Position numbers and translations under genes: made by a program
NCBI GenBank assembly: GCA_943736015.1
Contig: OX031069.1
Location: 18,047,235 to 18,111,234 of the forward strand
Length of the DNA stretch: 64,000 bases
Source of the DNA: Tridacna crocea
Taxonomy: Eukaryota; Mollusca; Bivalvia; Cardiida; Cardiidae
Direction: 5' to 3'
Notes under the pieces: generated by a model
What the model was told of the DNA's origin: nothing
The model's database searches: none
The model's input: only the letters and a program-made list of their open reading frames with translations
Shown: piece after piece, positions 1-12,388 of the stretch
How positions within the stretch are numbered: the stretch's first letter is position 1
How the letters are laid out: each line of letters opens with the position of its first letter

Positions 1-470
1 TATCATTTCAACGAAATTGCTTGTTACCTTAGTGTTGAAAATGGCCCTATGTTTTGGGTCCTCGGATTTCATATAGTGATAAAGAAGGAAATCTTAGAAA
101 ATCTTCTTGTCCCAAACCATAGGGGCTAGAGCTTTTTTATTTGGCATGTAGCATCATCTAGTGGCACTCTACAAAAAATAATTCAAATTATGGCCCTGGT
201 GTGAAAGTTAGCCCTATGTTGTTGGTCTCGGATTTCACCAATAAGGAGGGAAATTTTCAAAATCTTCTTGTGAGTATTCTAGGGACCACATTTCTTGCTA
301 AGCTGAATTGAAAATTAGTTAGAATGTTTGTCTCGATAAAATCTCACATGAGTCTGCATTTAGTGCTTGTCCGGAACAAAACTTTGTCATCTCAAATCAG
401 AACGACTTCAAAATTGGTATGCATGTTTGTTGTAATATTACCGAGTACTGCATCCTCGGATACCCCGGGG
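1..470 (+). repeat. Family A-type core array, 5' truncated by window edge
   Basis: Two to three degenerate units of the core that reads 'aaaatcttcttgt...aaaccataagggctag...ggcatgtagcatcatct', followed by one unit of the 'gcttgtccgga...actttgtcatctc' type. The order and sequence closely follow 20990-21480, so this is a second copy of that element. Short open frames here are repeat sequence, not genes. The 5' end lies outside the window. Confidence 0.75.
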
Positions 471-875
471 TCTCCCTATTTTTATGGTGAAAACTTTCTA
501 AGTCATCTTGTTACTAACCATAATAAAGACTAGGGCTACTAAATTTACCCCTGTCTCATGGGTTTCATGTTTTACAGGGCCTTTTATTGAGAAAACTTTG
601 AAAATCTTCTTGTTTATAACCACACATTCTAGACCTGTATTATTTGGTATGGGGCTTTATCTTGTAGACCTCCACCAGGATTCAAGTAATTGTAACTTTG
701 GGGTCAAAATTGGGTTTGCACAGGGGGCCTCAACTTTTCGTAGGATTTTATGGAAAAAATTGTGTATGTCCTCAAGTTAGAAAGCAGTTGGCCAAATAAT
801 GCAATGTTTGACTTGCAGTGATTTTACGAATTAGCCAGTGGAGCGATACAGGGCCATTGTGGCCCTCTTATTTTC
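471..875 (+). repeat. Family B element, 3' part with terminal hairpin
   Basis: The body matches the 3' half of the family B element at 1281-2924 (shared text around cttgtttataaccacacatt). It ends near 832-873 with the family B right end: GCCAGTGGAGC, then the hairpin GGGCCAttgTGGCCC, then a CTCTTATT tail. The left end is not visible, so it was either truncated or joined to the fragment before it. Confidence 0.7.
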
Positions 876-1280
876 TATAAGCCTTTATTTGATATATCAT
901 GGAAGATCTTGTGAAATGACAACCTTTCGCTTAAGGGTAGCACTGACTGTCTAGTGCACTCTTACTGAAAAAGCCACAGAATTATAGGAGACAGCTTTTA
1001 TTCTTCAGATATGGAAAAATACTGATATTCAAGAAAATACGAGTACCGTAACAAATCGACAAATTATCCAGTTTTCAAAAGGTTCTGAAAGTAATTTGCT
1101 TTAGATTGTTTTAAGTCAATCCTGTATTATGTTTTCAGAACATTCTAATCACGAGAATCAGCTACAACTGGATTATGCCAGCAGATGACAAATGCTCCCA
1201 ATGCTTGATAAACCGAGCAGGTTTGTAAAAATGATTTCTAACAAGTTTCTGGTCTTTCTTGCCATAATGTCAAAAATCCA
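876..1280. other. No gene recognised
   Basis: AT-rich sequence with no convincing open frame, RNA or repeat that I recognise. Confidence 0.5.
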
Positions 1281-2924
1281 TTTTTTAGCTCCACTGGCCG
1301 AAGGCCAGCGGGCTTATGTCATGGCCCGTTGTCCGTCGTGCGTCCGTCTGTCCGTCCGTGCATTAACTTTTTCGTTAAACAGCTTCTTCTCTGAAACTAC
1401 CCATCCAATTTTGATGAAACTTCACAGAAATGATCCTGTCATGGTCCTCTTCAGAATTTTTTGAAAAAATTTAATTCTTTCAAAAACTCTGGTTGCCATG
1501 GCAACAAAACTGAAAAAATTTGAAAATCTTCTTGTCTGAAACCGTAAGGCCTAGGGCTACCAAATTTTGCATGTAGCATTATCTAATGGACCTCTACCAA
1601 GTTTCTTAAAATTATAGCCCTGGGGTCAAAATTGGCCCCGCCCCGGGGGGTCACAAGTTCTACATGGGCTTATTTAGGGAGAACTTTAAAATTCCTCTTC
1701 TACCTAGTCATAGGGCCTAGGGCTACCAAATTTGGCATGTAGTTTTATTTAGCGGACCTCTACCAACAGTGTCCAAATTATAGCCCTGGGGTCAAAATTG
1801 GTCCTGCCCCAGGGGTAACAAGTTTTACATGGGCTTATATAGGGAGAACTTTAAAATTCTTCTTCCACCTAGCCATAGGGCCTAGGGCTACCAAATTTGG
1901 CATGTAGCTTTATCTAGTGGACCTCTACCAAGGGTGTCCAAATTATAGCCGAGGGGTCAAATTTGGCCCCGCCCCAGGGGGTAACAAATTTTACATAGGC
2001 TTATATAGGGAAAACTTTCAAAATCTTCTCGCACCTAGCTTTAAGGGCTAGGGCTATCAAATTTTGCATGTAGCTTTATCTGGGGGGGTCTCTACCAAAG
2101 GGTGCCCAAATTATAGCCCTGGGGTCAAATTTAGCCCTGTCCCAGGGGGTCAAAAGTTTTACATGGGCTTATATGGGGAAACTTTAATAATCTACTCGTG
2201 CATAGCCATAAGGCCTAGGGCTACCAAATTTTGCGTGTAGCTTTATCTTACAGGCTTCTACTAAGAGAGCCCAAATTTTAACCAGGGGTCACAAGTTTTA
2301 CATTGGCTTTTATAGCGAAAACTTGATAAACCTGTCTCATGGGTCACATATTTTAGAGGGCCTTTTACTGAGCAAACTTGTTTTATGGGGCTTTTTATTG
2401 GGCAAGATTAAAAAATCTTCTTGTTTATAACCACACATTCTAATTTCATATTGTAGGTCTGCGGTCAAAATTGGTTCCATTCCAGGGATCACGAGTTTAA
2501 CATGGGCTTCAAAATATAGTCACTTCAGTTTAAACATTAATCAAGGGAAATAACTCTTAATGAAAGAAAAAGTTTGGTACTATTTACCTCCCTTGATTAT
2601 CAAACTGCATTGATACATGATTGGTGCTAGACATTAAGTTTTTTGATAGAAAATATTCTTTTTTCAGGGAATGCGATTCATTTTGATGCTAATAGTTATG
2701 CTCACATGAGGTGAATAATAAATTCAGAGTAAGGTTTCTATCATTCAGCTTATTTTTCCAAGGATTTTACCTTTCATGCCAATGAATTAATCTGCTTGTA
2801 TTGCCTGACAGTGTTATTTTTTTTTTGAAGGCTTTGTTTTTTCATGGCCATGGTCAATTTGTGTGGTAAAGGGTTAAAAAGCCAGTGGAGCGATACAGGG
2901 CCATCATGGCCCTCTTGTTTTCCT
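1281..2924 (+). mobile_element. Pearl/HINE-like non-autonomous element, family B, complete
   Basis: The left end after a T-run is AGCTCCACTGGCC, forming the hairpin CTGGCC-GAA-GGCCAG, followed by a GTCCGTCC-rich tract at about 1325-1365. The core is several units of roughly 165 bp with the recurring text 'cctagggctaccaaat...ggcatgtagctttatct...ccctggggtcaaaattgg'. The right end at 2880-2922 is GCCAGTGGAGC, then hairpin GGGCCAtcaTGGCCC and CTCTTGTT. GCTCCACTGGC and GCCAGTGGAGC are perfect inverted repeats. A small imperfect inverted repeat (2526-2608, arms around aatcaaggga) sits in the 3' half. There is no protein-coding capacity. The resemblance to bivalve pearl and dipteran mini-me/DINE-1 elements is from family knowledge. 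Confidence 0.8.
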
Positions 2925-2936
2925 TTGGTTTTCAGC

Positions 2937-4030
2937 TCCACTGGCCAAAGGCTACGGGTAATATACCCTGTGTCGCACAAACATTCGTCTGTCTGTTGGT
3001 TTTATCCTCTGATTATGGCCCCCTTCAACGAAGTGGGGTATAGTGCTTTGCACATGTTGGTCGGTTGCACGGTAGACCTTACCTTGTCTGGATAATAACT
3101 ATAGACAGAATTGAACTAGATTCGTCAAATAAGGCACAGACATGCGTCTCGAAATGTAGACATCGCTTTTGATTTTGAGGTCATCCGTTAATTGTTAATG
3201 TCAAAGTGACCGTCAACATGCTGATATATAGACTGAACCTTGTCCGGATGATAACTAGACTCAGAATTGACCTAGGTTCGTCTAATTTAGTACAATCATG
3301 CGTCTCGGAGTGTAGATGATCCCTATCGATTTTGAGATTAAACTATAAAAGGTCAAGGTCAAAGTGGCCTTCAGTCTTGGACTGTAGATGATCCCTATTG
3401 ATTTTGGGGTCAAATGTAAAGGTCACGGTGACCGTCAATATCTTGATATATAGACCAAACCTTGTCCGGATGATAACGCCCGCCCGGCTGGCTCAGTGAT
3501 GAGCGTGTCGGACTCATGACTTGGTGGTTGTGAGTTCGATACCCGGTCGAGGCGAACTTTTTCGGGCGTTTTTTCGCCTCTCACCTCTGCTGAAGCATGT
3601 GAGAAAAGTAGTTCGTGGCTTTGGAAAGGAAGTTGTGTTAGTACCGGTGGGAGAAAGCCAGGAAACATGTGCGTCACCGACCGCCATGATATGACCTTAG
3701 CTGTTAAAGTGGCGTTAAACCCCAATACAACCAACCAACCAACCGTATGATAGTTGACCTAAGTTTGTCAAATTTGGCAAATAAATTTGTCTCGGAGTGT
3801 AGATGATCCCTTTTGATTTTGAGACCAATCAGTCAAATGTATAGGTCAAAGTGACCGTCAACATCTATATATTGATTAAACCTTACCCGGATGATAACTA
3901 GACAGAGAATTGACCTACGTTTGTAAAATTTGGCACAGACATTTGTCTCGAAGTGTAGATGATCCCTATCGGTTTGAGATTAATCCATTAAAGGTCAAGG
4001 TCACAGTGGCCTTCAATCTTCAATCAAAGA
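2937..4030 (+). mobile_element. Family B-like element with a different core, SINE-interrupted
   Basis: The left end is AGCTCCACTGGCC with the hairpin TGGCC-AAA-GGC. The core is a degenerate tandem array of roughly 150-bp units reading 'ccttgtccggatgataactaga...gtctcggagtgtagatgatccct...ggtcaaggtcaaagtg'. A tRNA-derived SINE at 3477-3744 splits it. No 3' hairpin was found, so the right side is truncated or decayed. Confidence 0.6.
3477..3744 (+). repeat. tRNA-derived SINE (type 1), full-length
   Basis: The head shows a pol III A box (TGGCTCAGTGATGAGCG) and B box (GTTCGATACCC) at tRNA-like spacing, followed by a non-tRNA body ending 'gtggcgttaaacccc' and an AACC-repeat tail. Possible short target duplication: ATGATA occurs on both sides. 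Other copies lie at 53791-54036 and, degenerate, at 29390-29725. It is not a tRNA gene, because no cloverleaf closes and the body continues well past the tRNA part. Confidence 0.85.
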
Positions 4031-4240
4031 TGGACTTGTCAACAAATTATCGGCAATTAAAGGATCAAATTATGTAGATGTTTCTCGGCGATTGACAATT
4101 AAAAGTATGTGGAATTTTTACATCAATTATCTAATGATTTTCATGGACTTTACGTGAAAAAATAACATTGCAAACTTTATGATTTATCTACGATGAAGTG
4201 TATAAACATGGGGAAATACTGGAATGTATCAGTTGTCACA

Positions 4241-4478
4241 ATGGCTTCTAAACGTTCATTAGACTTCTTTGAAACGCCTCCAGCTAAAAAAATAAGCTTG
4301 AAACAAAATCTCCATGTAGACAATTTCAAGAAAATTGGGAATCCATGGCTACGTTATGAGACAAGTTCAAAACCAATGTTCTATAACTTAATGTAGCAAA
4401 ATGCAGAAATCAAACAAATTCACTGTGGGATGCACAGTTCTTTAAGGGAAATTCTGTGTCAAAACATGCAAAATCAAA
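4241..4478 (+). pseudogene. Broken N-terminal zinc-finger frame (TTF-type, hAT/ZNF862-like)
   Basis: From an ATG at 4241 the frame encodes MASKRS followed by a phenylalanine, a proline-lysine stretch (PPAKK) and FKKIGNPWLRYE. This resembles the start of hAT-derived or ZNF862-like proteins just before their TTF-type zinc finger. A stop follows at about 4394. In another frame the sequence then reads NSLWDAQFFKG and SVSKHAKSK, which fits the second half of that finger (asparagine-serine-leucine, FK, then H and K). So one frameshift plus a stop seem to break it. The segment ends at AAAG|GTGGGT, a possible splice donor. No downstream DDE/hAT domain was found nearby. This is recognition by eye only; it could be a chance match. 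Confidence 0.4.
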
Positions 4479-5393
4479 AGGTGGGTATACATTCATCTTG
4501 ATCTAAAAATATTTCTTATTTTTCTTACAGGGATTGAGAGTAGGTTGCTACTAAAGGTAAAAGTGTCACGCGATAAAGAGATTAAGGGTGGCCCTTCAGA
4601 TCTTGGGACGAAAATTTTAAAAAGATGCAAAAAAATCATCCTTATACTCCCCAAGCCTTTTAATTTGCCTCCATAAAACCCCAGTAGTCGGAAAATTATC
4701 CGACAGCACGAGAAATTAGAGACTTACTACGGCCCAGGTTGACACCAACGGGAGACACGTTCTATTTTTAGATGATCAATTCGCTCATTTATATACAGGA
4801 ATACACAGATAAAGTTTCAAATATAGGGTCCGAAGAAGACATCATGGAAAATAATTATTACATGTTTGTTATGTAATGGAATTTAAGCGTTATAAGTCAG
4901 GTGCCAGTGACTTGACATTCCCAAAGTGCTTTATTGATTTTTGGCGGGAAATCTAAAAATACATTAAGAGGCTAGGTAGGAACACCATCAAAAAAATTTT
5001 TTTTTGTAATTTTATGAGTCTTACTTATTGATGATTTGTATTATTTTTTCGTATAAATTTTAGTTGTATATATGCTTTTTAATTTGGTGAGATGTAAAAA
5101 TTCTAATTACCCACCTTTAAAAGGGTGTAATGAAAGTTACAGAATTTGATTTTTTGTTTGTTTTGTGGTGATTTAGACGTCCCATGAAGTTCAAAGCTTT
5201 CAAAGCAGTAGAAAGCCTTAGAAAACATTTTGAAGAAAAGGAACATTTGTTCACTTTTCCTCAGATGACATCGATACTTCCCAATCAATTCTTTTGATAT
5301 CAGTTTATGAATTATGCTACTTCCTGTATCAATGTGGCAGTAGGGGGCATAACTGTTTTACAAACAGACATCGTGTTATTTTTGGTGTTTTGT
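4479..5393. other. No gene recognised
   Basis: AT-rich DNA with T-runs. The 61-codon minus-strand open frame near 5103-5288 shows no domain or splice signals that I recognise. Confidence 0.45.
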
Positions 5394-5737
5394 TGCTCCA
5401 ATGGGCAGATGTCATGACTCTATGTCCGTCACGCATCAGTGCTGGCGTTAGTACATGAAGGTTTCTTTCACCTTTTACCCATTCTTTTTACAGCAACCCA
5501 GCCAATTTTAATGAAACTTCACAGAAATGATTCTGGTTTACTTTCTTTAGAATTTCTTCAAATATTTTCAAATCGACAAAAACCTCATTGCCATGGCAAT
5601 AAAACTGAAAATATTGAACACAAGTAGAAATATTCTTGTCCAAAACCATTACGCCAAGGGCAACCAAATATGGTATGTAACCTCATTTTGCTGACTTGTA
5701 CCATATTTCTTAAATTTGGCATGTAGCTTTATCTAAT
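5394..5737 (+). repeat. Degenerate family B fragment
   Basis: Begins with a decayed family B left end (GCTCCAATGGGC, then tgtcatgactctatgtccgtc) and continues into the same core type as 1281-2924. It stops inside a unit at 'gtagctttatctaat', where a truncated family A element begins. Confidence 0.6.
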
Positions 5738-6915
5738 CACCCGGTGTCCGTCGTCTGTTTTCCGTCGTCCGCCATGCGTCGTCAACAATTCTTTAAACAT
5801 CAACTCCTCCTAAACCGTTTGGCCAATTTTGACCAAACTTGGCTGGAATGTTCATTGGGAGGTCCTCTTTAAAGTTTGTTCACAGAATTTGATTCCGGCA
5901 AAAACTGTGGTTGCCATGGCAACCAAATGGAATTTTCTAGGAAATTCTGTAAATACCTACTTCTATGAAACCGCTGGCCAGATTTTAAAATACTTATACA
6001 GAGATGTTCATTGGGTAACCCTTTCAAAGACTGTTCGCAAAATTTTGATCCGTCAAGAAACATGGCTCTGGTGAATGGGAGCTACTTGCACTGTACAGAA
6101 ATGAAGACATCCTTAAAAATTCTTCTTCTCTGAAACCGCTAGTCAGATGTTGAAATAATTTCACCGAGGTGTTGCTTAGGTGACCCTTTTCAAAAACTGT
6201 TCGTGAAATTTTGATTTGTCAAGAAACATGGCTCTGGTGAATGGGGGCTACTTGCACTATAGGAAAATGAAGAAATTCTTTAAAATTCTTCTTCTCTCGA
6301 ACGGCTGGTTATGATCAGATTTTGAAATAATTTCAGAGATGTTGCTTGGGTGACCCTTTTAAAAATTGTTCGTGAAATTTTGATTCGTCAAGAAACATGG
6401 CTCTGGTGAATGGGGTTACTTGTACTATACGGACATGAAGAAATTCTTAAAAATTCTTCTTTCCTGAAATGGCTGATCGTATTTTAAAACAATTTCACAG
6501 AAATGTTCCTTGAATGATTCTTTTCAAAAAATGTTCGCGAGATTTTTATAGATCAAGAAACATGGCTGTGGTGAATGGGTGCTGCTTGCACTGTACGGAC
6601 ATGAAGAAATTTTTGAAAATTATTCTTCTCTGAAACAGCTGGTCAGATTTTAAAACAATTTCACAGAAATGTTCCATGAATGACTCTTTTCAAAAAATGT
6701 TCGCAAAATTTTGATAGGTCAAGAAACATCACTGTGGTGAATGGGGGCTACTTGCACTGTACGGAAATTAAGAAACAGGTGACCTTTTGAAAATTCCATG
6801 GCAAAATAATGATTTTGTTTCCAGTGATTCAATACCTCAAAAAAAAAAAAAAAAAAAAAGGCTATGGCCCTTTCAAAAATTCAGGTAAGCGATCTAGGGC
6901 CATCTTGGCCCTCTT
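5738..6915 (+). mobile_element. Family A element, 5' truncated, core 3 array
   Basis: Starts abruptly at CACCCGGTGTCCGTCG, lacking the first 45 or so bases of a complete family A end (compare 32342). It then has about six core units of about 160 bp ('ctgaaaccgctggtcagatttt...aagaaacatggctctggtgaatgggggctacttgcac'). A long A-run lies at 6838-6859. The 3' end at 6885-6915 is CAGGTAAGCGA, hairpin GGGCCAtctTGGCCC, then CTCTTG. The same abrupt start recurs at 8805. Confidence 0.75.
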
Positions 6916-7445
6916 GCTTAGCAGAAATTAAGGGTAGTAGCACCTCTTGCCTCCCATACAGAAAATTTTTTTTTAGGAATGGAAGATTTTTATAGATGTT
7001 TAGATCACCATATGGCATAGCTTAACAAATCTACATTTTCAGAAATTTGTTGTTGAGTCCATTTATAGACAGCTGAATAGTTTTCACATTTTTTTTTACC
7101 GGAGAAAAGAATCATTAGTTTTTGTGTGCGTTTATGAAATGAGCATAACTAATTGTTAAAAAGTTATTTCCTTCACTGCCAATGACCTTGAATTAGTTTT
7201 TGTTTTCAACTTCCATGCGCTTTCACTTATCAGCCGTTTTACAACACTGGATTAAAATTCGAGTAAATGATAGAAACATCATCTATGCTTGTCATGTTTG
7301 CTACTATGTAGTTAATTTGTGAAAATTCTACACTCATTAAATTTGAGAGCATGCAGACAAAGTTCAAGTTGACTATACGGAACTAAATTTATTTTGGAAC
7401 TATCATATTTGAAAGTTGGAATTCAGTAAATTTTGAGATTATTCC
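6916..7445. other. No gene recognised
   Basis: AT-rich spacer, no support for a gene or known repeat. Confidence 0.5.
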
Positions 7446-7645
7446 GCTGTAATGCAGAGAAATGACCTTCCGCTACAAAATGACCCATGGGTCATTTCTC
7501 TACAAAGAGGAATGACCCATTGATCATTTCTTTACATAGAAGAATCATTCCTGTACGTAGTGAAATGACGTCTTGGGTCATTTCTCTACGATGAATAATA
7601 CCCCAGGTCATTTTGTAGGGGAGGGTCATTTCTCTGCGTTACACC
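7446..7645. mobile_element. Small MITE built of iterated GAGAAATGACC motif
   Basis: About 200 bp. Both ends are mirror images (TGTAATGCAGAGAAATGACC on the left, GGTCATTTCTCTGCGTTACA on the right). The interior repeats the same GAAATGACC / GGTCATTTC words several times in alternating orientation, so the whole element can fold on itself. A second copy is at 27957-28164. No coding capacity. Confidence 0.7.
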
Positions 7646-7807
7646 TGCCAAATTTAATTTGGCTTGCAAGAGAACAAACTTGAACTGGAACTATCATTTC
7701 TGAAATTGTCTGATCACAAATTTTTGATAACATGCCGACCAAATGTTATGTGGCTTTCAGAAAATAATACTTGAAGGCATGGGTAGGGACCAGGATAATT
7801 GCAAGAT

Positions 7808-8805
7808 CTTTTTAGCTCACCTGAGCAAAAAGTGCTCAGAGTGAACTGTTGTGATCACTCACCGTCTTTCGGCCTCCGTCGTCCGTCCGTCCGTTCACAT
7901 TTTCTTGTTTACACTCTAGCATCTACAAAAATCAACCAATCAGCACCAAACTTGGTCAAAATATATATGACTATAATATCTCGGATGAGTTCGATTATTG
8001 GTCTAATCGGACCAGAACATCTGGAGTTATTTGCCCTTGAATTGGAGAAATTGCTATATTTCACAGTGTACACTCTAGCATCTACAAGTATCTCGGATGT
8101 GTGTGATTATGGGTCTAATCGGACAAGAACGACTGGAGTTATTTTCCCTTGAAATTGAAAAAATTGCTATATTTGACTTTGTTTACACTCTAGCATCTAC
8201 AATTTTTAACCAATCAACACTAAACTTGGTCAAAACATATATGACCATAAGATCTTGTATAAATTCAATTATGGGTCAGATTGAAGTAGAACAACTGGAG
8301 TTATTTGCCCTTAAATTAGAAAAATTGCTATATTTGACCATGTTTACACTCTAGCAGCTACAGTTATAAACCAATCGGCACCAAACTTAGTAGAAATATA
8401 CATCACCATAAGATCTCGGATAAGTTTGATTATGGATGTAATCGGACCAGAACAAGCGGAGTTATTTGCCCTTTGATTTGAAAAATTGCTATATTTGACT
8501 TTGTTTACACTCTAGCATCTACAAAAATCAACCAATTAGGTCCAAACTAAATTTACATGACCATTAGATCTCGGATGAGTTCGATTATGGGTGTAATCGA
8601 ACTAGAACCACTGGAGTTACTTGCTCTTGAATTTGAAAGTTCTTTAGAGTAGTTCTTAGTCCGGAGCATAACTTTGTCATCTCCAGTCCGATTGACTTGA
8701 AACTTGGCATTTTGTTTGTTGCAATAATACAGAGTGCAGTGTGGAAAAACCATGACTCTACTTCATACTGTCTATGAATTATTTCCCTTTGATTATCATT
8801 TCTAC
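7808..8805 (+). mobile_element. Family A element, core 1 array, 3' truncated
   Basis: The left end after a T-run is AGCTCACCTGAGC with the stem GAGC...GCTC, then a GTCCGTCCGTCC tract. The core is a run of 161-bp units ('tttacactctagcatctacaa...ccaatcagcaccaaacttggtc...gatctcggatgagttcgatta'), then one unit of the 'gtccggagcataactttgtcatct' type. It stops without a 3' hairpin at 8805, where a 5'-truncated family A element starts. This could be a deletion or recombination joint between two elements. Confidence 0.75.
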
Positions 8806-9051
8806 ACCCGGTGTCCGTCGTGCGTCGTCAACAATTCTTTAAACATCAACACCTCCTAAACCGCTGGGCCAATTTGGACCAAACTTGACTGGAATGGTTC
8901 TTGGGAGGTCCTCTTTAAAAATTGTTCACAGAATTTGATTCCGCAACCAAATGAAATTTTCTAAGAAATTCTTTAAAAATCTTCTCCTCTGAAACTGCTC
9001 GCCAGATTTTAAAATACTTTCACAGAGATGTTCCTTGGGTAACTCTTTTTA
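8806..9051 (+). mobile_element. Outermost family A host element, segment 1
   Basis: Begins at ACCCGGTGTCCGTCG (first 45 bases missing) and enters core 3. It is cut at 'gggtaactcttt' by the insertion of the next element. Its continuation is at 14134-14738 and 17781-18286, giving a host of about 1.36 kb when the insertions are ignored. Confidence 0.75.
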
Positions 9052-10252
9052 GCTCACCTGAGCACGAAGTGCTCAGAGTGAGCTATTCTGATCACTCACT
9101 GTCCGTCGGCATCTGTCCCTCCTGCGTGCGTCCGTCCGGCTCCGTTCACATTTCCTTGTTTACACTCTAGCATCTACAAATATCAACCAATCAGCACCAA
9201 ACTTGGCCAAAATATATGTTACCATAAGATCTCGGACGAGTTCGATTATGGGTCTAATTGGACCAGAACATCTGGAGTTATTTGCCCTTGAATTAGAAAA
9301 AATGCTACATTAGACTTTGTTTACGCTCGGCATCTACAAGTATCAGCACCAAACTTGGTCAAAATAAGTATGACCATAAGATCTCGGATGAGTTCGATTA
9401 TGGGTGAAATCGGACCAGAACGATTGGAGTTTAATGCCCTTGAATTAAAAAAATTGATATATTTCAGTTTGTTTACACTCTAACATCTGGAAATGTCAAC
9501 CAATCAGCACCAAGCTTGGTCAAAATGTATATGACTATAAGATCTCAGATGAGTTTGATTATGGGTCTAATCAGACCAGAATGACTGGAGTTATTAGCCC
9601 TGGAAATAGAAAAATTGCTATATTAGGCTTTGTTTACTCTATAGCATCTACAAATATCAACCGATTAGCACCAAACTTTGCCAAAATATATATAACAATA
9701 AGATCTTTGTTGATTTTGATTATGGGTGTAATCGGATTAGAATGACTGGAGTTATTTGCCCTTGAATAAGAAAAATTGCTATATTTGACTTTACACTGTA
9801 GCATCCACAATTATTGGCACCAAACTTGGTCAAAAAATACATGGCCATAAAATCTCGGATGAGTTCGATTATGGGTGTAATTGGACCAGAACAACTGGAG
9901 TTCTTTGCCCTTGAATTAAATAAGTTGCTATATTTCACTTCATCTACACTCTAGGATCTACAAATATCAGCCAGTCAGTACCAAACTTGGTCAAAATATA
10001 TATGACTCAAAGATCTCGAATGAGTTCAATTATGGATGTAATCAGACCAGATTAAGTGGAGTTATTTGCACTTGAATTAAAAAATTCTCTAGAATTGTTC
10101 TTAGTCTGGAGCATGACTTTGTCATCTCCAGTCTGATTGACTTAAAACTTGGCATTTGTGTTTGTTGCAATAATACAGAGTGCAGTGTGAAAGAACCATA
10201 ATTCTACCTTAAACTGCCTGTGAGTTATTTCCCTTGAATGTCATTTTCACAG

Positions 10253-12237
10253 CTTTTTAGCTCACCTTAGCACAAAGTGCTAAAGGTGAGCTATTGTGAT
10301 CGCCCAATGTCCGGCGTCCGTCGTCCGTCGTCCGTCAACAATTTCTTTAAACATCTTCTCCTCCTAAACCACTGGGCCAATCTTCAAGAAACTTGGTAGG
10401 AATGTTCCTTGGGTTAAGCTCTACCAAAATTGTTCAAAGAATTTAATTCCACCCATAACTCTGGTTGCCATGGCAACGAAACAAAAAAAAAAAAACGAAA
10501 TCTTTGAAAATCTTCTTCTCTGAAACCAGAAGGCGTACAGCTTTGATATTTGGTATGTAGCATCTCCTAATGGACCTCTTCCAAGTTTGTTCAAATTATG
10601 CCCCTAGGGTCAAAACTGGCCCCGCCCCGGGGGATAAGGCATTTGAGCGCGTTTGAGCATAGGAACAAAGAAGGAAAATTTTAAAAATCTTCTCCTCTGA
10701 AACTTGAAGGCATAGAGCTTTGATATTTGGTATGTAGCATCTCCTAGTGGACCTCTACCAAGTTTGTTCAAATTATATCACTGGGGTCAAAACTGGCCCC
10801 ACCCCAGGGGTCACAAGTTTGAGCATAGGAACAAAGAAGGAAAACTTTAAAAATCTTCTCCTCTGAAACTTGAAGGCGTAGAGCTTTGATATTTAGTATG
10901 TGGCATCTCCTGGTGGATCTCTACCAAGTTTGTTCAAATTATGCCCCTGGGGTCAAAACTGGCCCCACCCCCGGGGGTCACAAATTTGAGCATAGGAACA
11001 AAGAAGGAAAACTTTAAAAATCTTCTCCTCTGAAACTAGAAGGTGTAGAGCCTTGATATTTGGTATGTGGCATCTCCTAGTGGATCTCTACCAAGTTTGT
11101 TCAAATTATGTCCCTGGGGTCAAAACTGGCCCCACCCCCGGGGGTCACAAATTCGAGCATAGGAACAAAGAAGGAAAACTTTAAAATTCTTTTCCTCAGA
11201 AACTAGAAAGCGTAGAGCTTTGATATTTGGTATGTTGCATCTCGTAGTGGATCTCTACCAAGTTTATTCAAATGATGTCCCTGGGGTCAAAACTGGCCCC
11301 TGCCCGGGGGTAACTAGTTTGGGCATAGGAACAAAGAAGGAAAACTTTAAAATTCTTCTCCTCTGAAACTAGATGGCGTAGAGCTATGATATTTGGTATG
11401 TGGCATCTTTGAGTGGACCTCTACCAAGTTTGTTTAAATCATGCGCGTGGGGTCAAAACTGGCTCCGCCCCGGGGGTCACAAGTTCGAACATACGAAGAA
11501 AGAAAGAAAATTTTAAAATTCTTCTTCTCTTAAACTAGAAGGCATAGAGCTATGATATTTTGCATGTAACAATTCCTAGTGGACCTCTGCCAAGTTTGTT
11601 CATCTTATGCCTTTGGGGTCAAAACTGGCCCTGCCCCGGGGGGGTCACAGGTTGGAACATAGCAACAAAGAAGGAAAACTTTAGAAATCGTCTCTGAAAC
11701 TTGAAGGTGCAGAGCTTTGATATTTGGTATGCAGAATCTTCTAGAGGACCTCTAACAAGTTTGGTCATATGATGTCCCTGGCGTCAAAACTGGCCATGCC
11801 CGGAGGTCACAGGTTGGAACATAGGAACAAAGAAGGAAAATTTTAAATTTCTTTTTCTATTAAATGGGAAGGTGTAGAGCTTTGATATTTGGTATGTAGC
11901 ATCTTTGAGTGGACCTCTACCAAGTTTGTTCCAAGGATGCTGCTTTGGTTAAAACTGATCCTGCCCTGGGTACCACAAGTTCGAACATAGGACAAAGAAG
12001 GAAAATTTGAAATTCTTCTTTGAAACTGGAAGGTGTAGAGCTTTGATATTTGATTGCCTTATGTCCGGCGTCTGTCTTTCTATAAACATCTTCTTCTGCT
12101 AACCCACTGGGCCAATCTTGATGAAACTTGGCAGGGATGTTCCTTGGGTGAAGCTTTACCAAAGTTGCTCAAAGAATTGAATTTCACTCATAAGCTATAG
12201 TCTAAGGTGAGCGTTCCAGGGCCAATGGCCCTCTTGT
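10253..12237 (+). mobile_element. Family A element, core 2 array, inserted in D core
   Basis: The left end is AGCTCACCTTAGCACAAAGTGCTAAAGGTGAGC, then repeated GTCCGTCGTCC. The core is about nine units of 166-167 bp, with 'gaaactagaaggcgtagagctttgatatttggtatgt' split by unit drift and a strongly GC-rich patch (ctggggtcaaaactggcccc, gccccggggg). The 3' end is CTAAGGTGAGCG, hairpin GGGCCAATGGCCC, CTCTTGTT. The host resumes at 'ttgcttctctggtatataac'. No open frame of note. Confidence 0.8.
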
Positions 12238-12388
12238 TTTGCTTCTCTGGTATATAACTTTGTCATCTGCGGCTCCTAGAACATGTTCGAATTCGACAAA
12301 TGTGATTGTTGAAAAATTATGAGTGCAGTGCATAAGAAACATAACTCTTCCTAGCAAAAAAGTTGAGTTATTACCCCTTTGACCTTAA

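Noticed and set aside
3477-3560. tRNA gene
   Set aside because: A and B boxes are present but no cloverleaf closes, and a SINE body with tail follows; two more copies exist.
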